Source of the DNA: Hyphomicrobium sp.
GTDB lineage: Bacteria > Pseudomonadota > Alphaproteobacteria > Rhizobiales > Hyphomicrobiaceae
Length of the DNA: 64,000 nucleotides
Assembly: GCF_003987855.1 (NCBI RefSeq)
Contig: NZ_RXIZ01000015.1
Location: forward strand, 194,778-258,777
Direction of reading: 5' to 3'
In this document: positions 1 through 8,716 of the stretch, in pieces
How positions within the stretch are numbered: position 1 is the first letter of the stretch
Layout: every line of letters begins with the position of its first letter
Notes under the pieces: generated by a model
Told to the model about the DNA's origin: nothing
Databases searched by the model: none
What the model saw: only the letters and a program-made list of their open reading frames with translations
Translations under genes and position numbers: made by a program

Positions 1-240
1 GTCATCGGCGTGGTGTTTTGCTGGAACATCGAAAACATCAAGAATTTCGTGTCCTGGGTTTCAGGCACGACGGTCTTTGACCCCAGCGTCTATTACCTCA
101 CGAAACTCCCGGCAGAGATCGACATCCACGAGACAGGCGGTATCGTCATCATGGCCCTGGTCCTTTCGGTCATCGCGACGCTCTATCCGTCGTGGAAGGC
201 CTCCAAGCTCGATCCCGTCGAAGCCCTGCGGTACGAGTGA
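1..240 (+). CDS. lolC: Lipoprotein-releasing ABC permease LolC/LolE, C-terminal end (partial)
   Basis: Only the last 79 residues are present; the frame is open from base 1, so the gene starts outside the window. LolC/E-type permeases work with LolD to extract outer-membrane lipoproteins from the inner membrane and pass them to LolA. The fragment holds a YYLTKLPAEI stretch, characteristic of the end of the periplasmic domain in this family. After it comes a hydrophobic segment (GGIVIMALVLSVIATLYPSW), and the closing ASKLDPVEALRYE is the standard cytoplasmic tail of LolC/LolE/MacB-type permeases. The stop codon overlaps the lolD start (TGATG), so the two are translationally coupled. LolC cannot be told from LolE with only the C-terminus; many Rhizobiales carry one merged LolC/E-type permease. 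Confidence 0.9.
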   Translation, partial: VIGVVFCWNIENIKNFVSWVSGTTVFDPSVYYLTKLPAEIDIHETGGIVIMALVLSVIATLYPSWKASKLDPVEALRYE

Positions 241-959
241 TGCTCATGGATACTCCCGCTCCGCGCGCGCCGATCCTGCAACTTGAGGGCGTCACCCGCT
301 CGTTCCGCCAAGGCGAGAAGGAGATTGTCGTTCTCCGCGGCGTCGATGCCGTGCTCTGGCCCGGCCAGGCTGTTGCGCTCGTCGGCCCGTCTGGCGCCGG
401 CAAGTCGACGCTGCTCCACATCACGGGTCTTCTCGAATCCCCGACCAGCGGCCGTGTCATCGTCAACGGTCGCGACTGCGCGACGATGACGGAAGCTGAT
501 CGCACGCGTCTGCGCCGCCGTGAGATCGGCTTCGTCTACCAGTTTCACCAATTGCTGCCCGAGTTCAGCGCGCTGGAAAACGTGGTCATTCCGCAGCTGA
601 TCCTCGGCAAGAGCAGGAAGGTCGCCGAAGCGCACGCGCGGGAATTGCTGGCGGGCGTCGGACTTGCGCAGCGTGCCGAGCATCGTCCCGCGGAGCTTTC
701 GGGTGGCGAGCAGCAGCGCACCGCCATCTGCCGCGGCCTCGCGAACAGTCCGAGGCTCCTGCTGGCGGACGAGCCGACGGGCAATCTCGATCCGCACACG
801 GCCGACCACGTGTTCTTGCAGCTGATCGACGTTATCCGTCGCCAGGGTGTTGCGGCGCTGATCGCGACCCACAATATGGACTTGGCGGCTCGCATGGATC
901 GCGTGCTGCAAGTGCATGAAGGGCAGCTCGTCGAGATCTCGCTGTCGCGCACCCATTGA
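240..959 (+). CDS. lolD: Lipoprotein-releasing system ATP-binding protein LolD
   Basis: This is the ATPase of the Lol lipoprotein-export complex, acting on the cytoplasmic face of the inner membrane. In order the 239-residue protein shows a Walker A motif (GPSGAGKST), a Q-loop (VYQFHQLLPEFSALENV), the ABC signature LSGGEQQR, a Walker B segment ending LLADEPTGNLD, and the H-loop histidine in IATHN. These are the hallmarks of the LolD/MacB/FtsE branch of ABC ATPases. The start chosen is the ATG overlapping the permease stop as TGATG; a second in-frame ATG lies two codons later (base 246). dnaE follows after 85 bp on the same strand. The same lol-dnaE order occurs in many Rhizobiales. Confidence 0.95.
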   Translation: MLMDTPAPRAPILQLEGVTRSFRQGEKEIVVLRGVDAVLWPGQAVALVGPSGAGKSTLLHITGLLESPTSGRVIVNGRDCATMTEADRTRLRRREIGFVYQFHQLLPEFSALENVVIPQLILGKSRKVAEAHARELLAGVGLAQRAEHRPAELSGGEQQRTAICRGLANSPRLLLADEPTGNLDPHTADHVFLQLIDVIRRQGVAALIATHNMDLAARMDRVLQVHEGQLVEISLSRTH

Positions 960-1044
960 CCAAGCGCGTCGCGCCTGACAATCCCATTGTTTATCTTGCG
1001 TTTTGGCCGAGAGACAGAGGCGCCCAAAACGCGCAAAATAGATC

Positions 1045-4000
1045 ATGAACGCTCCGATTCGCGGCGCTCAGGGCGCACCGAGATTCATCCATCTGAAAGT
1101 CCACTCGGCCTATTCGCTGCTCGAAGGCGCGTTGCCGATCGCCAAGCTCGCAAAACTCGCGACCGCGATGAACCTTCCCGCGATCGGCCTGACGGACACG
1201 AACAATCTTTTCGGCGCCCTGGAGTTTTCCGAAAAGCTCTGGGGTGCGGGCGTGCAGCCCATCGTCGGCACCACGCTCGACATCGATTTCGGCGACAATC
1301 GCGACAGCGGGCCGATGGCGCTCCGCGCTATGAGCAACGAGCCGCGCGTGAAGCCGGCCGGCAAGCTTGCGCTGCTCGCCATGAACGCCGACGGTTTCGC
1401 CAATCTGATGAAGCTGTCGAAAGTTTTGAATTTCGAAGCTGCGCCGGACGAGCCGCCGCACGTGAAGATCGGCAGACTCGAAGAATTGTCGGCCGGGCTG
1501 ATCGCTCTTACGGGCGGCCCGCAGGGTCCGATCAACAGCGCGTTGCGCAACGGCCAGCCCGACCACGCGCTAGAGCGCCTGAAGACACTCGAAAAGATTT
1601 TCGGCGACAGGCTCTATATCGAGCTTCAGCGTCACGGCCTTCCCGAAGAAACGGAAGTCGAACCGCAGCTTCTGGAATATGCCTATTCGCGTCGCATTCC
1701 CATCGTCGCGACGAACGAATGTTATTTCGCCTCTCGCACCGATTACGAAGCGCACGACGCGCTGCTGTGCATCGCCGATGGCCGCTACGTCGTCGAAGAT
1801 GATCGCCGCCGCGCCAGCCCCGAGCACTACCTGAAGACCGAAGACGAGATGGCTTCGCTCTTCGCGGATTTGCCGGAAGCGCTGGCGAATACCATCGAGA
1901 TCGCGATCCGCTGCGCCTTCCGCCCGGAAGGCAAAAAGCCCATCCTGCCGCGCTTCGTGGCGGGCGACGACAGCCAGAGCGAGATCGAGAACTTCCGGCT
2001 CGAAGCCGCCGAACTGAAGGCGCAGGCGATCGACGGCCTGAAGCGCCGGCTCGAAGCGCACGGCACCGCCGAAGGCTACACGGTCGAGGACTACGACAAG
2101 CGCTTGGCGTACGAGATCGACGTCATCACGCAGATGAAGTTTCCCGGCTACTTCCTCATCGTCGCCGACTTCATCAAATGGTCGAAGGCGAACGGCGTGC
2201 CGGTTGGGCCGGGTCGCGGTTCGGGCGCGGGCTCGCTCGTCGCGTACGCTCTCACCATCACCGATCTCGATCCGCTGCGCTTCGGTCTGCTGTTTGAGCG
2301 CTTCCTCAATCCCGAACGTATCTCGATGCCGGACTTCGACATCGACTTCTGTCAGGAAAAACGCGACCGCGTCATCGATTACGTTCAGAAGAAATACGGC
2401 AGCGATCGCGTCGCCCAGATCATCACGCACGGCAAACTGCAGGCGCGTGCCGTTCTGCGCGACGTCGGCCGTGTGCTGCAGATGCCCTACGGTCAGGTCG
2501 ATCGGCTCTGCAAGCTCGTGCCGAACAATCCGGCCAATCCCGTAACGCTTCGCGAAGCCATCGACGGCGAGCCCAAGCTTCAGGAAGAGCGGGATCGTGA
2601 ACCGATCGTCGCGCGCCTCCTCGAGATCGCGGAAAAGCTCGAAGGCCTTTATCGGCACGCCTCGACGCACGCTGCCGGTATGGTGATCGGCGATCGTCCG
2701 CTTGAAGAGTTGGTGCCGCTCTACCGCGATCCGAAATCCAATTTCCCGATCACCCAATACAACTGGAAGATGGTCGAGGCCGCGGGCCTCGTGAAGTTCG
2801 ACTTCCTCGGTCTGAAAACGCTCACAGTTCTGGAGAAGGCGGTCCAGCTGATCAAGAAGGTCCGCGGAATCACTGTCGATCTTCCGAGCCTGCCGCTCGA
2901 TGACAAGCCAAGCTACGAGATGCTGGCGAAGGCCGATACGGCCGGCGTGTTCCAGCTCGAAAGCACAGGCATGCGCGAAAGCTTGAAGCGCCTAAAGCCC
3001 GACCGCTTCGAGGACATCATCGCCATGGTGGCGCTCTATCGCCCCGGCCCGATGGATAACATCCCGACCTACATCAATCGCAAGCACGGCGAGGAACCGG
3101 TCGATTATCTCCATCCGATGCTGGAAGGCATCCTGAAGGAGACCTACGGCGTCATCATTTATCAGGAGCAGGTCATCCAGATCGCTCAGGTGATGGGCGG
3201 CTACACGCTAGGCCAAGCCGACATGCTTCGGCGCGCCATGGGCAAGAAGGACAAGGCCGAAATGGCGAAGCAGCAAGCGCGCTTCGTCGAAGGCGCCGTC
3301 AGCAAGGGTGTGAAGAAAGACGAGGCGATCTACATCTTCGAACTCGTCGACAAGTTTGCTGGCTATGGCTTCAACAAATCGCACGCGGCCGCCTACGCGC
3401 TCGTCAGCTATCACACGGCTTACCTGAAGGCGAATTTCCGCGAGGAGTTCTTTGCCGCCTCCATGACGCTCGACATGGGCAACACGGACAAGCTCGCGAT
3501 GTTCGCGTCCGAAGCGCGCAAGTCCGGCATCCGCATGCTGCCGCCGTGCGTCAATCAATCAGGCGTCGACTTTGGCGTGGAACCCCCGGCCGAAGGAGCG
3601 AAACTCGGCGCCATTCGCTATTCGCTTGCGGCTCTGAAAAATATCGGCGCCGGCGCGGTGGAGACGATCGTCAATGAGCGCAACGCCGGCGGCCGCTATG
3701 AATCGCTCGGTGATTTCGCAGCCCGCGTCGACGCGAAGGCGCTCAACAAGCGCGCCGTCGAAACGATGGCCAAGGGCGGTGCGTTCGATGCGCTGAACGC
3801 AAACCGGGCGCTTGTCGCTGCCAATGCCGACACGATCCTCGCCTCCGCGCAGCGACGAACCTCCGATGAAGCGCAGGGTACCACCGACCTCTTCGGCTCT
3901 GCCGGCAAACCGGCAGATCTCGTTCTTCGCGCGACGCCGTCGTGGACCGCGATGGAGAAGCTGTCTGAAGAATTCCAGGCGATCGGCTTTTATCTTTCCG

Positions 4001-4590
4001 GTCACCCGCTCGATCAATACGATCGCGTATTGGCAAAACTCGGCATCAGGAAATTCAGCGAATTTGAAGCCCTCGTGCAGCGGGGAGCATCCGCAGGCCG
4101 GCTCGCCGGCATCGTCATTGCCGCGCGCGAGCGCCGATCTCAGAAAGGCAACAAGTTCGCCTTCGCGACTTTCTCCGACGCGACTGGCCAGTTCGAAGCC
4201 GTCATTTTTTCCGACACGCTCGCCGCGTGCCGCGATCTCTTGCAGCCGGGAACGCCGGTAATCGTTTCCGTTGAGGCGGAGCGCGACGGCGAAACGATGA
4301 AAATGCGGGTGCAATCGATCGAGGAACTCGATAAGGCGGCATCCGCGGTGCCGCGCAATTTGAAGCTGGTGCTTGATCGAAAGTCGGTCATCGCCAAGGC
4401 CGCGCCGGTCTCCGACGTCAGCAAGTATCTGAAACCAAATGCGCGCGGTGGCGAAATTCGCATCGTGCTTCCGCTCGAAGATCGCAATCGCGAATTGGAA
4501 TTCGTGCTCGCCGGTCGCTACGACGTCTCGCCGCGAGAGGCGATCCGCATCGAAGCACTGCCCATCGTGGCTGAAATTATCGAAACCTGA
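1045..4590 (+). CDS. dnaE: DNA polymerase III subunit alpha
   Basis: This is the catalytic subunit of the replicative DNA polymerase. The 1181-residue length fits DnaE1 and not the shorter error-prone DnaE2. An N-terminal PHP domain starts near residue 14 with the HLKVHSAYSLLEG motif. The polymerase active site motif PDFDIDF lies at residues 429-435; Asp432 and Asp434 correspond to the metal-binding pair. The palm/fingers block with GRGSGAGSLVAYAL sits just before it, around residues 391-404. Further on are the helix-hairpin-helix segment (YGFNKSHAAAYALVSYHTAY) and an OB-fold region with AGIVIAARERRSQKGNKFAF. No frameshift or missing motif was seen. A weak hairpin with a T-run lies about 90 bp after the stop. 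Confidence 0.97.
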   Translation: MNAPIRGAQGAPRFIHLKVHSAYSLLEGALPIAKLAKLATAMNLPAIGLTDTNNLFGALEFSEKLWGAGVQPIVGTTLDIDFGDNRDSGPMALRAMSNEPRVKPAGKLALLAMNADGFANLMKLSKVLNFEAAPDEPPHVKIGRLEELSAGLIALTGGPQGPINSALRNGQPDHALERLKTLEKIFGDRLYIELQRHGLPEETEVEPQLLEYAYSRRIPIVATNECYFASRTDYEAHDALLCIADGRYVVEDDRRRASPEHYLKTEDEMASLFADLPEALANTIEIAIRCAFRPEGKKPILPRFVAGDDSQSEIENFRLEAAELKAQAIDGLKRRLEAHGTAEGYTVEDYDKRLAYEIDVITQMKFPGYFLIVADFIKWSKANGVPVGPGRGSGAGSLVAYALTITDLDPLRFGLLFERFLNPERISMPDFDIDFCQEKRDRVIDYVQKKYGSDRVAQIITHGKLQARAVLRDVGRVLQMPYGQVDRLCKLVPNNPANPVTLREAIDGEPKLQEERDREPIVARLLEIAEKLEGLYRHASTHAAGMVIGDRPLEELVPLYRDPKSNFPITQYNWKMVEAAGLVKFDFLGLKTLTVLEKAVQLIKKVRGITVDLPSLPLDDKPSYEMLAKADTAGVFQLESTGMRESLKRLKPDRFEDIIAMVALYRPGPMDNIPTYINRKHGEEPVDYLHPMLEGILKETYGVIIYQEQVIQIAQVMGGYTLGQADMLRRAMGKKDKAEMAKQQARFVEGAVSKGVKKDEAIYIFELVDKFAGYGFNKSHAAAYALVSYHTAYLKANFREEFFAASMTLDMGNTDKLAMFASEARKSGIRMLPPCVNQSGVDFGVEPPAEGAKLGAIRYSLAALKNIGAGAVETIVNERNAGGRYESLGDFAARVDAKALNKRAVETMAKGGAFDALNANRALVAANADTILASAQRRTSDEAQGTTDLFGSAGKPADLVLRATPSWTAMEKLSEEFQAIGFYLSGHPLDQYDRVLAKLGIRKFSEFEALVQRGASAGRLAGIVIAARERRSQKGNKFAFATFSDATGQFEAVIFSDTLAACRDLLQPGTPVIVSVEAERDGETMKMRVQSIEELDKAASAVPRNLKLVLDRKSVIAKAAPVSDVSKYLKPNARGGEIRIVLPLEDRNRELEFVLAGRYDVSPREAIRIEALPIVAEIIET

Positions 4591-4679
4591 CACCGCTGGT
4601 TGCGGGCAGTAAAGCTACACTTCCCGAATTATTTCCCTTCATCGACGGCTTTTATCGTGGAGCCGCGTTTAGAGATCCG

Positions 4680-4705
4680 AGACGTGAGAGACCGCGTCTT
4701 TTTTT
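4680..4705 (+). terminator. Possible rho-independent terminator after dnaE
   Basis: AGACG at 4680-4684 pairs with CGTCT at 4695-4699 and runs into seven consecutive T residues (4699-4705). The stem is only 5 bp, so the call is tentative. It lies between dnaE and the next small gene, whose ribosome-binding site follows within 10 bases; it could instead be a leader hairpin of that gene. Confidence 0.4.
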
Positions 4706-4723
4706 AAGAGATAGGAGCCTCCA

Positions 4724-4963
4724 ATGAAGAAGAGCTTGATCGCGGGAGCCGTGCTCGCTGCCGTCACCCTCGGTGCCGCTGGCAGTGCGAATGCCGGCGT
4801 TGCCGGCGCCAACCTCAATGGCATCAGCGCTCATGGCGAAAAAACGGTCGCCGAGCACGTCTATTACACGAAGCGCTATTACAAGCATCGCCACTACCAG
4901 CATCGTAAGTGGGTCTGCGCCTGGCGGCATGGCCATCGCCGTTGCTACTGGCGCACCTGGTAG
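4724..4963 (+). CDS. Small secreted His/Tyr/Arg-rich protein
   Basis: This is a 79-residue protein of unknown function. A clear signal peptide spans about residues 1-25 (MKKSLIAGAVLAAVTLGAAG, then an ANA-type cleavage site). The mature part is about 55 residues and its C-terminal half is crowded with Tyr, His, Lys, Arg and Trp. Two cysteines (WVCAWRHGHRRCYW) could form one disulphide in the periplasm. A strong ribosome-binding site (TAGGAG) precedes the ATG by about 9 bases. Small basic secreted proteins with Y/H/R-rich tails are common in Rhizobiales and usually lack assigned roles. Metal binding through the histidines is possible but is only inference. Confidence 0.7.
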   Translation: MKKSLIAGAVLAAVTLGAAGSANAGVAGANLNGISAHGEKTVAEHVYYTKRYYKHRHYQHRKWVCAWRHGHRRCYWRTW

Positions 4964-5069
4964 GCCGCGCCTGCACCATGTAGGAGGTGGCGCTGCGGCG
5001 CTGCCTTCTTCTGACACAGTTCGTGTGCATAGCTCCGCACCCCCTGAGCTAGCGAAAACGAGGGAAGAC

Positions 5070-5432
5070 ATGTCAAAATTCCACGCTGCTTTGATCGCCG
5101 CTTTTCTTCTGGCCCCCGCTGTTGCCTACGCTGCGGAGGATGAGAAGGCGCCGCCGAAACTCAGCGCAGCCGACATCAAGAAAAATCTCGAAGCCGCCAC
5201 CTCCGACCCGGCAAAGGTGAAAGCCTACTGCGCGATGTCGAAGAAGATGGACGAAGTCGGCGATGACGAGAAGAAAGCCGAAGCTGCCGGCAACGAAATC
5301 GACGGATATTTCAAGACGCTGGGCGAAGACTTCGAGAACGCCTGGGATTCCGGACAGGACGCGGCGGATGGCTCGCCGGAAGCCAAGGCCATGGACGAGG
5401 CCATCGCGGGCCTCGACGCCAAGTGCAAGTGA
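5070..5432 (+). CDS. Secreted acidic/alpha-helical protein of unknown function
   Basis: The product is a 120-residue protein with an N-terminal signal peptide (MSKFHAALIAAFLLAPAVAYA, cleavage near residue 21). The mature part is charged and rich in Lys, Asp, Glu and Ala, and should be mainly helical. It contains two cysteines, in YCAMSKKMDE and at the extreme C-terminus (DAKCK), which could pair. The start was chosen because the signal peptide begins there; the frame stays open upstream, but that stretch overlaps the preceding small gene in another frame. GGAAGAC lies just upstream of the ATG. A perfect 10-bp hairpin about 40 bases after the stop probably ends the transcript. No function is recognised. 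Confidence 0.75.
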   Translation: MSKFHAALIAAFLLAPAVAYAAEDEKAPPKLSAADIKKNLEAATSDPAKVKAYCAMSKKMDEVGDDEKKAEAAGNEIDGYFKTLGEDFENAWDSGQDAADGSPEAKAMDEAIAGLDAKCK

Positions 5433-5473
5433 GAGCGCGGTCTGCGCTCCTACTCGGATTATCAGAAATCAGC

Positions 5474-5503
5474 GCACCGCGACCCGATTGGCCGTCGCGG
5501 TGC
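5474..5503 (+). terminator. Perfect 10-bp hairpin downstream of secreted-protein gene
   Basis: GCACCGCGAC (5474-5483) pairs fully with GTCGCGGTGC (5494-5503) around a 10-base loop. It sits about 40 bases after the preceding stop codon. There is no good T-run afterwards (ACTTCTCAT), so it is either a weak intrinsic terminator or an mRNA-stabilising 3' hairpin. Confidence 0.5.
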
Positions 5504-5576
5504 ACTTCTCATCCGGCCCGTTTCCAGTCCAGGCCATCCGTAGCCGATGCAAGTCGTTGTACGGCCTGGGCTTGAC

Positions 5577-5605
5577 TTGCACTTCGGCCCGATCCCCCGT
5601 ATAAG
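5577..5605 (+). promoter_or_regulatory. Putative sigma-70-type promoter of rpsB
   Basis: TTGCAC (5577-5582) and TATAAG (5600-5605) are separated by 17 bases, good -35/-10 spacing. Transcription would start near 5612, giving about 140 nt of leader before rpsB. The assignment rests on sequence similarity only. Confidence 0.5.
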
Positions 5606-5750
5606 CCGCCCATCTCACACGCGAGACATATGCGCCATGCGGATGAAAAGCCCCGCATCGTGCTCCGGTGGAGAACCGCTAAGTTCCTGAAAAGGCTGGC
5701 GTTCTCTTCTCAAGTCTCGCGGAGGTCTAACCGGAAAAGGATACGTACTG

Positions 5751-6740
5751 ATGGCACTTCCTGCCTTCAACATGCGTCAGCTATTGGAAGCTGGCGTTCA
5801 CTTCGGCCACCAATCTCACCGCTGGAACCCCAAGATGGCGCCGTTCATCTATGGGTCGCGCAACAAAATTCACATTCTCGACCTCACGCAGACGGTGCCG
5901 TTGCTGCACCAGGCGCTTCTGAAGGTTTCTGACACTGTTGCTGGCGGCGGCCGCGTGCTTTTTGTCGCCACTAAGCGCCAGGCCTCGGACGGCATCGCTG
6001 ATGCCGCCAAGCGCAGCGCCCAGTACTTCATCAATCACCGTTGGCTCGGCGGCACGCTCACCAACTGGAAGACGGTTTCGCAGTCGATCCGCCGCCTTCG
6101 TCAGCTCGACGACATCTTGGCTGACCCCCAGGGCCGCACGAAGAAGGAAATCCTGAACCTGACGCGCGAGCGCGACAAGCTCAACCAGTCGCTCGGTGGC
6201 ATCAAGGACATGGGCGGCACGCCCGACCTCCTCGTCGTGATCGATACGAACAAGGAATCGATCGCGATTCAGGAAGCTCGTAAGCTGAACATTCCGATCG
6301 TCGCCATCGTCGATACGAACTGCGATCCCGACGGCATCGACTATCCGGTCCCCGGCAACGACGACGCCGGCCGTGCCATCACGCTTTACTGCGATCTGAT
6401 GGCGCGTGCGGCTCTCGATGGCCTGGAGCGTTCGCAGGGCTCCTCTGGCGTTGACGTCGGTGCATCCGAAACGCCGCCTGCCGAAGAGTTGCCGAAGGTT
6501 ACCTTCAAGGGCATCGAAGCTCCGCGCGGCGAAGCAGACGACCTCAAGCGCATCATCGGCGTCACGCCGAAGATCGAGCAGCGCCTCAACGATGCCGGCG
6601 TCTATCACTTCTGGCAGCTCGCCGACCTCGACGCCGACTACACCGAGGCGTTGGATCGCCAGCTCAAGCTCCGCGGTCAGGTCACCAAGGAAGACTGGGT
6701 CGGTCAGGCCAAGAAGCTCGTCGAGGCTGCCAGCGTCTAA
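5751..6740 (+). CDS. rpsB: 30S ribosomal protein S2 with C-terminal helix-hairpin-helix-like extension
   Basis: This is a component of the small ribosomal subunit. The N-terminal portion (about residues 1-230) is canonical S2: [19 protein letters not shown] near the start, [13 protein letters not shown], and the PDLLVVID[10 protein letters not shown] region. At 329 residues it is much longer than the ~240-residue E. coli S2. The extra C-terminus (about residues 257-329) includes [20 protein letters not shown] and then [17 protein letters not shown]. This resembles the small HhH-like module also found attached to L21 and other proteins in alphaproteobacteria. Long S2 proteins are usual in Rhizobiales. 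tsf follows after about 107 bp, the conserved rpsB-tsf pairing. Confidence 0.96.
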   Translation: MALPAFNMRQLLEAGVHFGHQSHRWNPKMAPFIYGSRNKIHILDLTQTVPLLHQALLKVSDTVAGGGRVLFVATKRQASDGIADAAKRSAQYFINHRWLGGTLTNWKTVSQSIRRLRQLDDILADPQGRTKKEILNLTRERDKLNQSLGGIKDMGGTPDLLVVIDTNKESIAIQEARKLNIPIVAIVDTNCDPDGIDYPVPGNDDAGRAITLYCDLMARAALDGLERSQGSSGVDVGASETPPAEELPKVTFKGIEAPRGEADDLKRIIGVTPKIEQRLNDAGVYHFWQLADLDADYTEALDRQLKLRGQVTKEDWVGQAKKLVEAASV

Positions 6741-6805
6741 TTCGCGTTGGCAAACCGACATCAAACTGACGCGCTTTTGAAGCGCGAACGTGAATGAACA
6801 TTGAT

Positions 6806-6827
6806 GAGGCGCCCAGCGGGGCGCCTC
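6806..6827 (+). other. Perfect 9-bp hairpin between rpsB and tsf
   Basis: GAGGCGCCC (6806-6814) pairs with GGGCGCCTC (6818-6827 region) around a three-base AGC loop, about 20 bases before the tsf start. There is no T-run. It could be an attenuator, a processing site, or a structure adjusting the S2:Ts ratio; the sequence alone does not decide. Confidence 0.5.
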
Positions 6828-6847
6828 GAACCTCATAGGTGACAGGA

Positions 6848-7774
6848 ATGACGACGATCACCGCCGCTGACGTAAAGAAGCTGCGCGATATGACCGGCGC
6901 CGGCATGATGGACTGCAAAACCGCGCTGACCGAAACCAACGGTGACATCGAAGCTGCCGTTGACTGGCTCCGCAAGAAAGGTCTGTCGAAGGCTGCCAAG
7001 AAGTCGGGCCGCATCGCCGCCGACGGTCTCATTGGTATCGTCGCGAAGGGCCGCGAAGGCGCCGTGGTCGAGGTCAACTCGGAGACGGACTTCGTTGCGC
7101 GCAACGAGCAGTTCCAGACGCTGGTGCGCGACATCGCCGGCCTCGCGCCCGCCGCCAAGGGCGATCTCAAGGCACTCCTTGCCGCCACCTACCCCGGCAC
7201 CAAGAATACCGTCGAGACGCAACTTCAGGAAGCTGTCGCGACCATCGGCGAAAACATGACGTTGCGTCGGACCGCATCGCTCGCCGTGAAGGAAGGCGTC
7301 GTCGCCGACTACGTGCATAATCGCGTTGCCGATGGCCTCGGCAAGATCGGCGTGCTCGTTGCGCTTGAAAGCGCGGGCGATGAGCCGAGCCTGTTCGAGA
7401 TTGCCCGCATGATCGCGATGCACGTCGCCGCGGCAAGCCCGATCGCTCTCGATATCTCGGCCGTCCCGGCTGAAGTGCTCGAGCGCGAGAAGGCAATCCT
7501 CGCCGAGAAGAACCAGGGCAAGAAGCCCGACGTTCTCGAAAAGATCATCTCCGGCGGCATCAAGGCCTTCGCCAAGGAGAACTGCCTGCTCGAGCAGCAG
7601 TACATCCACGACACGTCCAAAACGGTCGCCCAAGCCGTCAAGGAAGCGGAAAGCACGGCCGGCGCCGCGATCAAGGTCACCGGCTTCATCCGCTATGCGC
7701 TGGGCGAGGGCATCGACAAGAAGGAAGAGGACTTCGGCGAAGAAGTCCGCAAGCTCGCGAGCGGCGGCCGCTGA
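6848..7774 (+). CDS. tsf: Elongation factor Ts
   Basis: This is the nucleotide-exchange factor that regenerates EF-Tu-GTP. The 308-residue length matches the family. The N-terminal UBA-like domain reads MTTITAADVKKLRDMTGAGM and continues DCKTAL, an almost invariant EF-Ts signature. The core motif TDFVARN, which contacts EF-Tu, is present near residue 80. The chosen ATG follows GACAGGA at normal spacing; an in-frame GTG three codons upstream is less likely. A strong terminator (7847-7877) lies after the stop, separating tsf from pyrH. Confidence 0.97.
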   Translation: MTTITAADVKKLRDMTGAGMMDCKTALTETNGDIEAAVDWLRKKGLSKAAKKSGRIAADGLIGIVAKGREGAVVEVNSETDFVARNEQFQTLVRDIAGLAPAAKGDLKALLAATYPGTKNTVETQLQEAVATIGENMTLRRTASLAVKEGVVADYVHNRVADGLGKIGVLVALESAGDEPSLFEIARMIAMHVAAASPIALDISAVPAEVLEREKAILAEKNQGKKPDVLEKIISGGIKAFAKENCLLEQQYIHDTSKTVAQAVKEAESTAGAAIKVTGFIRYALGEGIDKKEEDFGEEVRKLASGGR

Positions 7775-7846
7775 CGTCTGTGGCATTGCTCCAACTTGGC
7801 TTGGGGCATGCCGCTGGCCTGAATCGCCAGCGCGGGTTAGGTATCC

Positions 7847-7877
7847 ACCGGCCGGTCATCGTGATCGGCCGGTTTTT
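7847..7877 (+). terminator. Rho-independent terminator after tsf
   Basis: ACCGGCCG (7847-7854) pairs perfectly with CGGCCGGT (7866-7873) around an 11-base loop, and the stem runs into TTTTT (7873-7877). It lies 73 bases after the tsf stop and 30 bases before pyrH, so rpsB-tsf probably ends here, with some read-through possible. Confidence 0.8.
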
Positions 7878-7906
7878 CGTATCTTGTGCCGAGGGAGAGC
7901 GAACGG

Positions 7907-8638
7907 ATGAGTGGCGCGCAGGGCCTTAAATACAAGCGGCTCCTTCTGAAGCTCTCCGGCGAAGCGCTGATGGGCCAACAGGCCTACGGCATCGACATGA
8001 CCGTCGCCGAGCGCCTTTCCAAAGACATCGCCTCTGCCGTGGCGGCCGGGGCCGAAATCGCGGTCGTCGTCGGCGGTGGCAACATCTTCCGCGGTCTCTC
8101 GGGCGCTGCCAAGGGCATGGACCGCGCGACGGCCGACTACATGGGAATGTTGGCCACTGTAATGAATGCCCTGGCCTTCCAGAACGCCCTCGATCGCCTG
8201 GGCGTCCCCGCCCGAGTTCTGTCCGCGATCCCGATGCAGACGGTTTGTGAGAGCTACGTTCGCCCCAAGGCGCTGTCCTATCTCGCCCGCGGCCAGGTCG
8301 TAATTTTCGCCGCCGGCACCGGAAATCCGTTCTTCACGACCGACACCGCCGCCGTCTTGCGCGGTATCGAGATGAATTGCGATGCGGTCCTGAAGGCCAC
8401 CCAGGTAGACGGCGTTTATTCTGCCGATCCGAAGAAACATAAGGACGCAGTACGATACGACCGGCTCAGCTATTCTCAAGTTTTAGCGAATGATCTCAAA
8501 GTCATGGATGGGGCGGCCATTGCCCTTGCCCGGGATAATGGACTTCCGCTAATTGTGGTTTCTATCGAAGAACCGGGCAATCTCTTGAAGGCGCTGCGCG
8601 GCGAGGCCCGGCAGACCGTTATCGAGGGAACCGGCTGA
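7907..8638 (+). CDS. pyrH: Uridylate kinase (UMP kinase)
   Basis: PyrH phosphorylates UMP to UDP with ATP in the cytoplasm. It is a hexameric, amino-acid-kinase-fold enzyme regulated by GTP and UTP. The 243-residue protein begins with [15 protein letters not shown], the conserved phosphate-binding opening of the family. It continues with [11 protein letters not shown] and with [16 protein letters not shown], the nucleotide-binding loop. [15 protein letters not shown] near residue 170 is also typical. The ATG after GAGGGAGAGCG was chosen because the conserved opening begins soon after. It is followed by frr, as in most proteobacteria. Confidence 0.97.
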   Translation: MSGAQGLKYKRLLLKLSGEALMGQQAYGIDMTVAERLSKDIASAVAAGAEIAVVVGGGNIFRGLSGAAKGMDRATADYMGMLATVMNALAFQNALDRLGVPARVLSAIPMQTVCESYVRPKALSYLARGQVVIFAAGTGNPFFTTDTAAVLRGIEMNCDAVLKATQVDGVYSADPKKHKDAVRYDRLSYSQVLANDLKVMDGAAIALARDNGLPLIVVSIEEPGNLLKALRGEARQTVIEGTG

Positions 8639-8716
8639 ACCGCTTAACCCCTTGTCTTGCTGCTGTTCGACTGGCGCGACGCATTGGGTTCGAGGCGCGC
8701 GGGAAGGAATTAGGAA

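Larger units (their letters stand above)
5433..5750 (+). other. 318-bp intergenic region: hairpin, promoter and rpsB leader
   Basis: No convincing gene is seen here. The region holds the hairpin at 5474-5503 and the promoter-like pair at 5577-5605. A leader of roughly 140 nt follows, ending in an AAAAGGA ribosome-binding site before the rpsB ATG. A leader of this length is compatible with autogenous control by S2, known in other bacteria, but no specific conserved structure was recognised. Confidence 0.6.

Noticed and set aside
1570-2757. 395-codon leftward frame opposite dnaE
   Set aside because: dnaE carries all polymerase motifs in the rightward frame; the antisense product is compositionally typical of a shadow frame.
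5572-5605. TTGACT as the rpsB -35 box
   Set aside because: It would leave a 22-base spacer to TATAAG; the overlapping TTGCAC gives 17 bases and is preferred.
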